Origin: Bacteroides faecis MAJ27
GTDB taxonomy: Bacteria > Bacteroidota > Bacteroidia > Bacteroidales > Bacteroidaceae
DNA length: 64,000 nucleotides
NCBI RefSeq assembly: GCF_900106755.1
Contig: NZ_FNNN01000002.1
Coordinates: 1-64,000 of the forward strand
Direction: 5' to 3'
Both the position numbers and the translations under genes were made by a program. The notes beneath the pieces are model-generated. The model saw nothing but the letters and a program-made list of their open reading frames with translations. It searched no databases and was not told where the DNA came from. Positions 27,451-35,839 of this stretch are shown here, piece by piece; the stretch's first letter is position 1, and each line of letters begins with the position of its first letter.

Positions 27451-27672
27451 ATGATTCATATCGGCAAACAAATCAGACAGAAAATGGAAGAACGTCAGAA
27501 GACAGTAGTCTGGCTATCAAAACATTTATCATGCAGCAGAGCAAACGTATACAAGATTTTTGAAAAATATTCTGTAGATACAGAAATGCTTGCCAGAATA
27601 TCCGCTATCCTAAATTTTGATTTCTTCTCACTCTATTCGGAAGATATAAAGAAAAAAAACAATCAAGAATAA
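27451..27672 (+). CDS. Small XRE-like helix-turn-helix protein
   Basis: From ATG 27451 the product is 73 residues. GKQIRQKMEERQKTVVWLSKHL and SRANVYKIFEKYSVDTEMLARIS give a Cro/XRE-like HTH in which the recognition helix follows SCSRANVYK. The frame is open to 27400 (17 more residues), but HTH homology begins at Met18. It is transcribed toward the RiPP locus and followed by a strong hairpin, so it is a separate unit and possibly a regulator of it. Confidence 0.65.
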   Translation: MIHIGKQIRQKMEERQKTVVWLSKHLSCSRANVYKIFEKYSVDTEMLARISAILNFDFFSLYSEDIKKKNNQE

Positions 27673-27710
27673 TCAGCGCCAACAGTTCAAGAAGTAAGAT
27701 TTTGGCACAT

Positions 27711-27752
27711 CATGTCTCCGATTGGTTTACATGTCAACCAATCGGAGGCATG
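27711..27752. terminator. Long hairpin after the HTH gene
   Basis: CTCCGATTGGTT (27716-27727) pairs perfectly with AACCAATCGGAG (27736-27747), with CATG also repeated outside. No T-run follows, but its position 40 bp after the stop suggests termination. Confidence 0.6.
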
Positions 27753-27882
27753 ATATTTAATATATAATTCTATAATTCGTTATGTTTGCACTCAAAGATA
27801 TTCATTATAGATATAATCATAATGAATGGCAGTATCCGAAAAGCCCAAACAGAGTAGGAATTATTAAATAGATATATTAATC

Positions 27883-28107
27883 ATGGGATTCTGGAATACT
27901 TTTTTCAGCGGACAACGATGCGAACATTGCAACAGCTATAACACTGCAAATATCGATTTCCGAGATTTATCCAGCGAAGATCAGGATATGTATTGGGATA
28001 CGGTAGGTAATGTCCGTCCGAAAGATATTTACCGATGCAAAGATTGCGGTCAATTGACTATTATTTGTCAGGATGGAAGAAAGTATTGGACACATCCTGC
28101 TAAATAA
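27883..28107 (+). CDS. Small zinc-ribbon protein
   Basis: The 74-residue product carries two metal-knuckle pairs, CEHC at about 13-16 and CKDC at about 52-55, with Tyr/Trp-rich sequence between and after. This is a zinc-ribbon layout; function is unknown. It overlaps or abuts the membrane-protein gene that follows and precedes the radical SAM gene. Confidence 0.65.
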   Translation: MGFWNTFFSGQRCEHCNSYNTANIDFRDLSSEDQDMYWDTVGNVRPKDIYRCKDCGQLTIICQDGRKYWTHPAK

Positions 28108-28120
28108 CAACTCAGCTAAG

Positions 28121-28339
28121 ATGATTATATTGGAAATTATAGGAGGACTTCTCGTCTTATTCCTTGCTGCACAAATTCTAGGGCGACTTGCACGTTTCGT
28201 GTGGATACCTATTTTATCATCCGTTATAGCAGGATTGGTTGTTGGTATCAGCAACCATTCACTTTGGGGAGGAATTGGAACCGGAATAGCGGTTCTCATC
28301 GTATTTGGTATATCGAGTGCTATTGTCGGAGGCAATTGA
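28121..28339 (+). CDS. Small glycine-rich membrane protein
   Basis: From ATG 28121 the product is 72 residues and almost entirely hydrophobic, with two or three helices (about 4-20, 28-45, 50-70) and a Gly-rich VVGISNHSLWGGIGTG turn. An earlier start at 28073 would overlap the zinc-ribbon gene. It lies 22 bp before the radical SAM gene and may be cotranscribed. No function is recognised. Confidence 0.55.
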   Translation: MIILEIIGGLLVLFLAAQILGRLARFVWIPILSSVIAGLVVGISNHSLWGGIGTGIAVLIVFGISSAIVGGN

Positions 28340-28360
28340 CCTTTACATATTATAAAAGAC

Positions 28361-29548
28361 ATGGAGAAAAGAACCTTCAGATATGAAAAACTAAAAAGAT
28401 GCACATGTACTCTATATATGACGGAGACCTGTAATCTGAATTGTGTCTACTGCTACGAGCACATAAAAGGCAAAGATTTAATGCCCTTGAATATAGCTCA
28501 AAGTGGCATAAAATCCACTTTCGAACGCGCTAAAAAAGAACAAATAGATTATGTCGAAATACTATTTCATGGTGGAGAACCATTTATAGCATTTCAACGG
28601 ATTAAGGATATTTGCGAATGGTTATGGGCACAAGAGTGGCCGACAAAATATATTTGTTATGCAACAACCAATGGCACTCTTATACATAATGAAGTGAAAG
28701 AATGGCTCATGAAAAATAAAGAAAGATTCATTGTCGGACTAAGCTTGGACGGAACCCGTGAAATGCATAATCGCAATCGTTCAAATTCTTATGATAAGAT
28801 TGACATCCCCTTTTTTATTGAGAACTGGCCTGAACAGGGAGTGAAAATGACTCCTTCACCCGGTACACTGAAATCCCTGGCAGAAGGTGTTATCCATATA
28901 CATGAGTTAGGTTTCAGCCGCAATAATTGTACTTTTGCTTGTGGAGTGGCTTGGGATAAAGACGAATTTGGGAAAGCAATAGATTATCAACAAATACTCC
29001 AGGAACAATTGATGAAACTTGCCATATATTATTTGAACCATCCTAATATATTGCCTGTGGAAATGTTAAATATAAAATTTATAGCTGTGGCAGCAGGCAT
29101 AAACAATATGCTCGATAAATTATGTGGTGCAGGTACTATTATGCGCTGTTGGACACCGGATGGGCAGTGTCTTCCCTGTCATTTATTTTATGAAGTCAGC
29201 AAAGAGAAAGGGGTGAAATTAGATGACATTGACTTATCTTCACCCTGTCATCTGTCAGATGAGCAGTGCAAGGGATGTATCCTTGAGACCATCTGTCCTA
29301 CCTGCTATGGTGGCAACTATATTACATATGGCGATATATCAAAACGTGACCCCTACACTTGCATTATTACAAAAATTCGCGCATTAGCAGGTTCATGGAT
29401 GATAGGCCAAATGCTGGAAACACCCGAAAAATATTATGCTTTAAAAGATTTTAGCAATGAAGAATTAGCAATGACTGCCAAAGGAGTCATTCAAACACAA
29501 TCCTTTCTTGAACAAACAGGATTTATGGAAGAACTTCAAAATGGATAA
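28361..29548 (+). CDS. Radical SAM/SPASM peptide maturase
   Basis: This 395-residue enzyme has the radical SAM cluster motif CNLNCVYC (Cys24, Cys28, Cys31), the GGEP SAM-contact motif at 71-74, and a Cys-rich C-terminal domain. The latter has Cys255, 263, 270, 273, 296, 303, 306, 312, 315 and 334, consistent with SPASM-type auxiliary Fe-S clusters. Such enzymes introduce thioether or carbon-carbon crosslinks, or epimerise residues, in ribosomally made peptides. The 47-residue Cys-rich peptide gene begins 44 bp after its stop, making this the likely substrate. The modification chemistry cannot be told from sequence. Confidence 0.85.
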   Translation: MEKRTFRYEKLKRCTCTLYMTETCNLNCVYCYEHIKGKDLMPLNIAQSGIKSTFERAKKEQIDYVEILFHGGEPFIAFQRIKDICEWLWAQEWPTKYICYATTNGTLIHNEVKEWLMKNKERFIVGLSLDGTREMHNRNRSNSYDKIDIPFFIENWPEQGVKMTPSPGTLKSLAEGVIHIHELGFSRNNCTFACGVAWDKDEFGKAIDYQQILQEQLMKLAIYYLNHPNILPVEMLNIKFIAVAAGINNMLDKLCGAGTIMRCWTPDGQCLPCHLFYEVSKEKGVKLDDIDLSSPCHLSDEQCKGCILETICPTCYGGNYITYGDISKRDPYTCIITKIRALAGSWMIGQMLETPEKYYALKDFSNEELAMTAKGVIQTQSFLEQTGFMEELQNG

Positions 29549-29592
29549 TTGTCCTTTCCGAAAACAGGGCAAAACATTAAAATATTAATATT

Positions 29593-29736
29593 ATGAATTT
29601 TAAATTAAGCAACTTATCTGTCATCAATGAAAAATACGACAGGATAATAGAATTACTGAAAGATACGACTTGGGAAATATGTTCCAACAGTTGCGGTTGT
29701 TCTGGTGATTGTGGTTCTAACTGGATGCAATCATAA
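29593..29736 (+). CDS. RiPP precursor peptide, copy 1 (47 residues)
   Basis: This short gene encodes a Lys/Asn/Leu/Ile leader (about residues 1-26) and a core with Cys30, Cys34, Cys36 and Cys40 in the pattern IC-x3-C-x-C-x3-C, followed by GSNWMQS. The leader is amphipathic; the core is Gly/Ser/Asn-rich. It follows the radical SAM/SPASM gene directly. A paralogue at 31237-31380 shares 37 of 47 residues and 22 of the last 24. Conservation is strongest in the core, as expected for a modified product. There is no double-Gly cleavage motif. Confidence 0.85.
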   Translation: MNFKLSNLSVINEKYDRIIELLKDTTWEICSNSCGCSGDCGSNWMQS

Positions 29737-29756
29737 GACATATAAACAAGAATACT

Positions 29757-31136
29757 ATGAAAGAACATATAGATGTAGCTAAAGATTTTATCGACTTTAT
29801 ATCTGAAAGTCCTACCAAATATCACGCCATAGAGAATGTAAAATCTAAACTTTTACAGCATAAGTTTGAATCACTGTCTATTGACGAAAAATGGGATTTA
29901 AAACCACATGGAAGATATTTTATCGAACAGGACAACTCGGCATTAATTGCATTTTGCATGAGTTCTCGTGAGCCAAATATACAAACAGTCATAGACGAGG
30001 GAGTACGCTTGGTATGTGCACACACAGATTCACCAGCTTTCAAAGTAAAACCAATAGCGCAAATAGTGAGTTCTGACGGCTACATTCGGCTGAATACTCA
30101 GGGGTATACATGGCCTATTTTATCAACATGGTTCGACCGCCCTTTATCATTAGCCGGAAGAGTTGCATTAAAAGGCAAATCCCCTTTTCAGCCAATAATA
30201 CGTCTGATCGATATAGAAGATCCCATACTGATTATTCCCAATGTGGCTTTTCATTTGACAAAAGGAAAAACAGAAGGCATAATTTCCAAGCAAAAAGAAA
30301 TGTTGCCAATCATGGGTATGAGCTACAAAGATATGAGTGAAAATATACTTTTTGATCTTATGGCTCACAAATTAAATGTATCGAAAGAAGATATTCTGGA
30401 TTATGAATTATACCTCTATCCGATTGAAAAAGGACGATTAGTTGGGGTGAATTCAGACTTCATAGTTACTCCTCGGCAGGATGATTTAGTGATGGTATAT
30501 GCAGCATTACAGGCTTTAACTGACGCCAACTCTGAACTTTCAAAGACCAAACTACCGGACATCGAAACGGAAATACAACTATCTGATGCAAACGCGGACG
30601 ATGCAACAAGAATGATAGCCTTTTTCGATGCCGAAGAAGAGACAAACTCTACTTTAGGTGGTGCTGATACTCCACTCTTGAGAAATGTACTAACCAAAGT
30701 AGTAAAAAGCATAGGAGGCAATGAGGAAGATGTTATAAAACTAATCAACCATTCATTCGCAGTATCCTTGGATACCTCTTTTGCCGCACATCCTAACTAC
30801 ATGGAATGCAGCGATCCAACATGCAGCCCGATAATAAATAAAGGAGTAGTCATAAAATATGATGCAAATATGCATTATGCTACAACAGCATTTTCTTCTG
30901 CCGTATTTCAAGAAGCATGCAACCGGAAGAATATTCCTTTTCAAAAAGCCGCCGCTAATTCAGACCTCAGAACAGGAGGTACAATAAGTGCATTTATGCA
31001 AACACAGGTGGAGATTAAATGCGTAGAAATCGGCATTTCCACCTGGGCCATGCATTCAGCATACGAAAGTTGCGGAACTGCTGATCTATTCAATCTAATC
31101 GGAGCTTTAAAGAGCTTTTGGTTGATGCGTGATTGA
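29757..31136 (+). CDS. M18-family aminopeptidase
   Basis: The 459-residue protein has the M18 metal-binding signatures: HTDSPAFKVKP (His89, Asp91), DAEEE near 285 (standing for the usual D-NEE-G) and the C-terminal MHSAYESCGTAD block containing the final His. M18 enzymes are cytoplasmic dizinc aminopeptidases that prefer acidic N-termini. No signal peptide is present. It starts 20 bp after precursor 1 and precedes precursor 2. It could trim the modified peptide or be an ordinary peptidase with the RiPP genes duplicated around it. Confidence 0.85.
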   Translation: MKEHIDVAKDFIDFISESPTKYHAIENVKSKLLQHKFESLSIDEKWDLKPHGRYFIEQDNSALIAFCMSSREPNIQTVIDEGVRLVCAHTDSPAFKVKPIAQIVSSDGYIRLNTQGYTWPILSTWFDRPLSLAGRVALKGKSPFQPIIRLIDIEDPILIIPNVAFHLTKGKTEGIISKQKEMLPIMGMSYKDMSENILFDLMAHKLNVSKEDILDYELYLYPIEKGRLVGVNSDFIVTPRQDDLVMVYAALQALTDANSELSKTKLPDIETEIQLSDANADDATRMIAFFDAEEETNSTLGGADTPLLRNVLTKVVKSIGGNEEDVIKLINHSFAVSLDTSFAAHPNYMECSDPTCSPIINKGVVIKYDANMHYATTAFSSAVFQEACNRKNIPFQKAAANSDLRTGGTISAFMQTQVEIKCVEIGISTWAMHSAYESCGTADLFNLIGALKSFWLMRD

Positions 31137-31236
31137 AATTCATTGCTGCCAGGCATCAATTTTATAAAGGATGATTTATAACGGAAGGTTAATTGCCTTT
31201 ACCACAAACAGGGCAAATCATTAAAATATTAACATT

Positions 31237-31380
31237 ATGAATTTTAAATTGACTAACTTATCTTCCATCAATGAAAAATATGGTAAGACGATGAAACTAT
31301 TGCAAGACACAACTTGGGAAATATGTGCCAATAGCTGCGGATGCTCTGGAGATTGCGGCTCCAACTGGATGCGCAGTTAA
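31237..31380 (+). CDS. RiPP precursor peptide, copy 2 (47 residues)
   Basis: This is a paralogue of the peptide at 29593-29736, with the same length and the same four-Cys core (IC-x3-C-x-C-x3-C-GSNWM). Ten residues differ, eight of them in the leader. About 40 bp upstream of the ATG also match the copy 1 upstream sequence (ACAGGGCAAA, TTAAAATATTAA), showing the leader region was duplicated as a unit. A perfect 14-bp terminator hairpin follows (31406-31440). Confidence 0.85.
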   Translation: MNFKLTNLSSINEKYGKTMKLLQDTTWEICANSCGCSGDCGSNWMRS

Positions 31381-31405
31381 TTTGAAGCAAGTATATTAGA
31401 GAAAC

Positions 31406-31440
31406 ATCGGAGATAAAATCAACCATATTTTATCTCCGAT
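31406..31440 (+). terminator. Terminator of the RiPP operon
   Basis: ATCGGAGATAAAAT (31406-31419) pairs with ATTTTATCTCCGAT (31427-31440) around 7 nt. It follows precursor 2 and faces the convergent DUF486 gene. Confidence 0.75.
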
Positions 31441-31465
31441 CATTTGTTATTGACTAAAGACCTTT

Positions 31466-31837
31466 TTATTTCATAAACACAAAGTAGACAGCTGCAATCA
31501 GGCAAACGAATGCTGCCAGATGATTCCAGTGCAAAGTCTCTCCTTTAAAGAAAATGGTTGTAAAAACAGTAAAGATAATCAATGTTATCACCTCTTGAAT
31601 TACTTTCAGCTGCATCAACGAGAATGGGCCACCATTCCCCTCAAATCCGATACGATTCGCAGGTATCTGACAAGAATATTCAAAGAAAGCAATTGCCCAA
31701 CTAAAGGTAATCACACCTATCAGTGGAAGAGCTGCAAACCAAGAATACTCCTGCTTCATCTTTAGATGACCATACCAGGCGAAGGTCATAAAGACATTGG
31801 ATACAATGAGTAATAAAATTGTATAGAAACCTTTCAT
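31466..31837 (-). CDS. DUF486/DMT-like membrane protein
   Basis: The 123-residue protein has four transmembrane helices and the family block FEYSCQIPANRIG, then a GGPFSLMQLKVIQE segment. This is the DUF486 pattern, distantly related to small multidrug-resistance transporters. The substrate is unknown. It is downstream of ttcA on the same strand with a 24-bp gap, so probably cotranscribed. Confidence 0.8.
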   Translation of the reverse strand: MKGFYTILLLIVSNVFMTFAWYGHLKMKQEYSWFAALPLIGVITFSWAIAFFEYSCQIPANRIGFEGNGGPFSLMQLKVIQEVITLIIFTVFTTIFFKGETLHWNHLAAFVCLIAAVYFVFMK

Positions 31838-31861
31838 CTTATTATATTAATTGGGTAATTA

Positions 31862-32629
31862 TCATTCTATTTTATCCGGTAATAATTCTTCTTGCACATT
31901 TGTCATGCTCCCCCATAAGCTGTAGCGAGCTTCCGGATTCATCGCTTCCAACTGCCGCAGAATACCTTTCATATCGCTTCGGCTGGACTGTGATTCATAT
32001 GGACAGTTCTTCACTTGCTTCCGATAGTCATGCAACATAGCCAACTCAACCAAATCAGCCTCATGCACCATACACATCGGTCGGATAATTGTCATATCAA
32101 ATTTCTTCATAACCAACCGGGGAGGCATTGTACTGAAAGCTCCCTGATAAGTAATGTTCATCAACAATGTTTCCAGAATATCATCCATATGATGTCCTAA
32201 GGCAATCTTATTGCACCCTCGCTCCTTGGCAACCGTAAACAGAGCTTTCCGTCGATTCCAGGAACAAAGAAAACAGGGAGACTTACGTGTATCCGTAGCA
32301 GGATCAAAAGAGGTTTCGTACTGTACGAAAGGCACTCCAAAAGATTCACAATATGTCTTCAGATATTCGATATCACTCTGATAAGGAATATTCTTCATCA
32401 CCACATGGACAGCTATCACGGAAAAACGAGGTTTGTAAATACGCGCCCGCTTGCCCAACAACTCGACAAGTGCCAACGAATCTTTCCCTCCCGACAGTCC
32501 GATAAGGATTTTGTCCCCTTCTTCTATCAGTCCATACTGCACCACTCCTTTATTGAATCGCCGTTCAATACGGCGGATCGTCTTCTCTTCTTCCGTAAAT
32601 TGTGTCATATCTTCAAAAATCGGCTGCAA
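31862..32629 (-). CDS. ttcA: tRNA 2-thiocytidine synthetase TtcA-like
   Basis: The 255-residue protein has the PP-loop GLSGGKDSLA (about 44-53), a CxxC pair in SPCFLCSWNRR (about 137-147) and GHHMDDILETLLMN, as in TtcA, which thiolates cytidine 32 of certain tRNAs using a 4Fe-4S cluster. TtcA has a further CxxC-type cluster ligand; the C-terminal CPYES supplies a third Cys. Assignment to TtcA rather than another PP-loop tRNA thiolase rests on these motifs. Confidence 0.8.
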   Translation of the reverse strand: MQPIFEDMTQFTEEEKTIRRIERRFNKGVVQYGLIEEGDKILIGLSGGKDSLALVELLGKRARIYKPRFSVIAVHVVMKNIPYQSDIEYLKTYCESFGVPFVQYETSFDPATDTRKSPCFLCSWNRRKALFTVAKERGCNKIALGHHMDDILETLLMNITYQGAFSTMPPRLVMKKFDMTIIRPMCMVHEADLVELAMLHDYRKQVKNCPYESQSSRSDMKGILRQLEAMNPEARYSLWGSMTNVQEELLPDKIE

Positions 32630-32747
32630 AAGTAAGCGAAAAGAATGATTTAAAGAAGAATTAACATAATAGAATCTCTGAAAAAGGGTTTATTTCTAAT
32701 AAATTTGTACTTTTGAACAATTGATGCATGGATTATTGAATAAAACA

Positions 32748-34175
32748 ATGAAAAGAAAATATATTCTATTTTTAATTTGCAGCTTCTTCCTTGGCGGAGC
32801 ATCTGCACAAACATTGGAACAGGCACGCGCCTTATTCACAAAAGGCGACTATGAACAAGCCAAACCTGTATTTCAGAAATATGCCAAATCTCAACCGTCC
32901 AATGGCAACTACAGCTATTGGTATGGTGTCTGCTGCCTGAAAACCGGCGAGCCGGAAGAGGCAGTCAAGTATCTTGAGACTGCCGTAAAAAGACGGGTAG
33001 CCGGTGGACAACTGTATCTGGGACAAGCCTACAACGATACGTACCGCTTCGAAGATGCAGTCAACTGTTTCGAGGAATATATTGCCGACCTCACTAAACG
33101 CAAAAGATCGACAGAAGAGGCCGAAGCTCTGCTGGAGAAAAGCAAAGCCGATCTGCGTATGCTCAAAGGAGTAGAGGATGTTTGTATCATCGACAGCTTT
33201 GTGGTAGACAAGGCAAACTTCCTGAGTGCGTACAAAATCAGCGAAGAGTCGGGCAAGTTGTTCATGTTTAATGAGTTTTTCCAGACTGAAGGAGATTATC
33301 CGGGAACAGTTTATGAAACAGAAATCGGAAATAAAATCTATTATAGTGAAAAGGGAGAAAGAGGAAATCTGGACATTTTCTCCAAAAACAAATTGCTGAA
33401 TGAATGGAGCAACGGACGTCCGTTACCCGGTAGCATCAACGAGTCCGGAAATGCCAACTACCCGTTTGTACTGTCGGACGGTGTTACCATCTATTATGCA
33501 ACTGATGGTGAAGGATTAGGAGGGTACGACATCTTTGTCACTCGCTATAACACAAATACAGATTCGTATTTAACACCGGAAAATGTAGGAATGCCATTCA
33601 ATTCTCCTTACAACGATTACATGTACGTCATCGACGAATACAATAATCTAGGTTGGTTTGCCTCCGATCGTTTCCAACCCGAAGAAAAAGTCTGCATCTA
33701 TGTATTCATTCCCAATTCATCCAAACAGACTTATAACTATGAAGCGATGGACCCGCAGCAAATGATCCGTCTGGCACAGATTCATTCGCTAAAAGAAACA
33801 TGGAAAGATGAAAATACAGTTGCAGAAGCATTGCAGCGTCTGAAAGAAGCAATCAATCATAAACCGCAGGAACGCCGTGTAGTTGACTTCGAATTTGTCA
33901 TTGATGACAACACAACTTATTACCTCCTGAGTGACTTCCAATCTCCTAAAGCCAAACAACTTTTCCAAAGTTACCGGCAACTGGAAAAAGATTATCTGCA
34001 ACAGGAAGATAAGCTGGATGGCCTCCGTCAACAGTACGCAACTGCCAACCAACAAGGAAAAGAAAAACTGGCTCCCGCTATACTCGATCTGGAAAAAAGG
34101 ATTCTGCAAATGAATGTAGAGCTGGATGCTCTCGGAGTGAGTGTGCGCAATGCTGAAAAAACAAAATCAAAATAA
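32748..34175 (+). CDS. Exported TPR/PD40 protein
   Basis: From Met 32748 (the frame is open from 32721) the product is 475 residues. The signal peptide is MKRKYILFLICSFFLGGASA. TPR-like helices follow (about 22-150, e.g. ALFTKGDYEQAKPVFQKYA). The middle has beta-propeller/PD40-like repeats (YPFVLSDGVTIYYATDGEGLGGYDIFVTRY in outline, about 240-300). A C-terminal coiled coil is at about 410-465. Bacteroidetes use such TPR-PD40 proteins in the cell envelope, often with OmpA domains; none is present here. It is followed by the NfeD/FloA pair 9 bp on. Confidence 0.7.
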   Translation: MKRKYILFLICSFFLGGASAQTLEQARALFTKGDYEQAKPVFQKYAKSQPSNGNYSYWYGVCCLKTGEPEEAVKYLETAVKRRVAGGQLYLGQAYNDTYRFEDAVNCFEEYIADLTKRKRSTEEAEALLEKSKADLRMLKGVEDVCIIDSFVVDKANFLSAYKISEESGKLFMFNEFFQTEGDYPGTVYETEIGNKIYYSEKGERGNLDIFSKNKLLNEWSNGRPLPGSINESGNANYPFVLSDGVTIYYATDGEGLGGYDIFVTRYNTNTDSYLTPENVGMPFNSPYNDYMYVIDEYNNLGWFASDRFQPEEKVCIYVFIPNSSKQTYNYEAMDPQQMIRLAQIHSLKETWKDENTVAEALQRLKEAINHKPQERRVVDFEFVIDDNTTYYLLSDFQSPKAKQLFQSYRQLEKDYLQQEDKLDGLRQQYATANQQGKEKLAPAILDLEKRILQMNVELDALGVSVRNAEKTKSK

Positions 34176-34184
34176 TACAGAGTT

Positions 34185-34655
34185 ATGGACATACTAATTA
34201 TCGCCGTTCTCATTATTGCTGCAGTGATACTATTTTTAGTGGAACTGTTTGTCATACCCGGAATCAGCCTCGCAGGTATTTCGGCATTGGCTTGCATCCT
34301 CTATGCTAACTACTATGCATTTGCCAATATGGGCATGGCGGGAGGATTCGTTACTCTGGGAATATCAGCTCTTGCCTGCATCGGGTCACTGATCTGGTTC
34401 ATGCGTTCGAAAATGCTGGATAAGCTGGCTTTGAAAAAAGATATCGATTCGAAGGTAGACCGGAGTGCGGAAGAAAGTGTAAAGGTAGGCGATAAAGGTA
34501 TCAGCACTACCCGTCTGGCCCAAATCGGTTATGCTGAGATCAACGGTAATATCGTGGAAGTAAGATCCATCGATGGTTTCCTTAATGAGAAAACACCGAT
34601 TATCGTAAGCCGCATTACCGATGGCACCATTCTGGTTGAGAAACACAAAATATAA
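34185..34655 (+). CDS. NfeD-like membrane protein
   Basis: The 156-residue protein has two or three transmembrane helices (about 3-25, 30-50, 55-72) and a C-terminal OB-fold (GDKGISTTRLAQIGYAEI, then VEVRSIDGF). It is the short NfeD form, the partner of flotillin-like proteins. It ends 22 bp before floA. Confidence 0.85.
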   Translation: MDILIIAVLIIAAVILFLVELFVIPGISLAGISALACILYANYYAFANMGMAGGFVTLGISALACIGSLIWFMRSKMLDKLALKKDIDSKVDRSAEESVKVGDKGISTTRLAQIGYAEINGNIVEVRSIDGFLNEKTPIIVSRITDGTILVEKHKI

Positions 34656-34677
34656 TATTCACTTAATATAATTATCA

Positions 34678-35679
34678 ATGGAAACATCTTTGTACTTACC
34701 TATCGTTCTGATTGTTGGAGGTATTATTTTCCTAATACTATTTTTCCATTATGTGCCGTTCTTCCTTTGGTTGTCGGCTAAAGTATCAGGCGTTAACATC
34801 TCGTTGATTCAACTCTTCCTGATGCGTATCCGTAATGTTCCGCCGTATATCATTGTCCCGGGCATGATTGAAGCTCACAAAGCCGGACTGAAAAACATCA
34901 CCCGCGATGAACTGGAAGCCCACTACCTTGCCGGAGGACATGTAGAAAAAGTTGTTCATGCGCTAGTATCCGCATCGAAAGCGAACATCGAACTGTCTTT
35001 CCAGATGGCAACTGCCATTGACCTTGCCGGACGTGATGTGTTTGAAGCTGTTCAGATGTCTGTAAACCCGAAAGTGATTGATACTCCTCCTGTTACTGCG
35101 GTAGCCAAAGATGGTATCCAGCTGATAGCAAAAGCTCGTGTAACGGTACGTGCCAGCATCAAGCAGCTGGTCGGTGGTGCCGGAGAAGATACAATTCTCG
35201 CCCGTGTAGGTGAAGGTATCGTTTCTTCCATCGGTTCTTCCGAAAACCATAAGTCTGTACTCGAGAATCCGGATTCTATCTCTAAACTTGTACTTCGTAA
35301 GGGATTGGATGCAGGGACCGCTTTTGAAATTCTGTCTATTGATATCGCGGATATCGATATAGGTAAAAACATTGGTGCAGCTTTGCAGATTGACCAGGCT
35401 AATGCAGACAAAAACATCGCACAGGCTAAAGCAGAAGAACGTCGTGCAATGGCTGTCGCTTCCGAACAAGAAATGAAAGCTAAGGCACAGGAAGCACGTG
35501 CCAAAGTAATCGAAGCGGAAGCGGAAGTACCTAAGGCAATGGCAGAAGCCTTCCGTAACGGCAATCTGGGTATAATGGATTATTACCGTATGAAAAATAT
35601 CGAAGCCGACACTTCAATGCGCGAAAACATTGCCAAACCAACGGCTGGTGGTGCCACCAACCAGCCGTTGAGTAAATAG
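34678..35679 (+). CDS. floA: Flotillin-like protein FloA
   Basis: The 333-residue protein has one N-terminal membrane hairpin (about 6-28), a SPFH domain with [25 protein letters not shown] and [18 protein letters not shown] blocks, then an Ala/Glu-rich coiled coil (about 240-295). This is the YqfA/FloA family that organises membrane domains. Its gene directly follows nfeD, the usual pairing. The long 3' inverted repeat (35686-35795) probably ends the transcript. Confidence 0.9.
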   Translation: METSLYLPIVLIVGGIIFLILFFHYVPFFLWLSAKVSGVNISLIQLFLMRIRNVPPYIIVPGMIEAHKAGLKNITRDELEAHYLAGGHVEKVVHALVSASKANIELSFQMATAIDLAGRDVFEAVQMSVNPKVIDTPPVTAVAKDGIQLIAKARVTVRASIKQLVGGAGEDTILARVGEGIVSSIGSSENHKSVLENPDSISKLVLRKGLDAGTAFEILSIDIADIDIGKNIGAALQIDQANADKNIAQAKAEERRAMAVASEQEMKAKAQEARAKVIEAEAEVPKAMAEAFRNGNLGIMDYYRMKNIEADTSMRENIAKPTAGGATNQPLSK

Positions 35680-35685
35680 TCTACC

Positions 35686-35795
35686 AAACGCCGGAACCCG
35701 ATTCCTATTCAGTTCATCAGCGTATCTTCTCTTTGACAAACTTGCAAAAGAAAAGAAAGATACCTCTTCCGAACTAAAATCCGGTTCCGGCGTTT
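35686..35795 (+). terminator. Long-range inverted repeat after floA
   Basis: AAACGCCGGAACC (35686-35698) pairs with GGTTCCGGCGTTT (35783-35795) across an 84-nt loop, ending in T's and lying 7 bp past the floA stop. Confidence 0.55.
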
Positions 35796-35839
35796 CTATT
35801 TATATACGACTTATTGTAAAACTAAAACCGTTCAATAAC

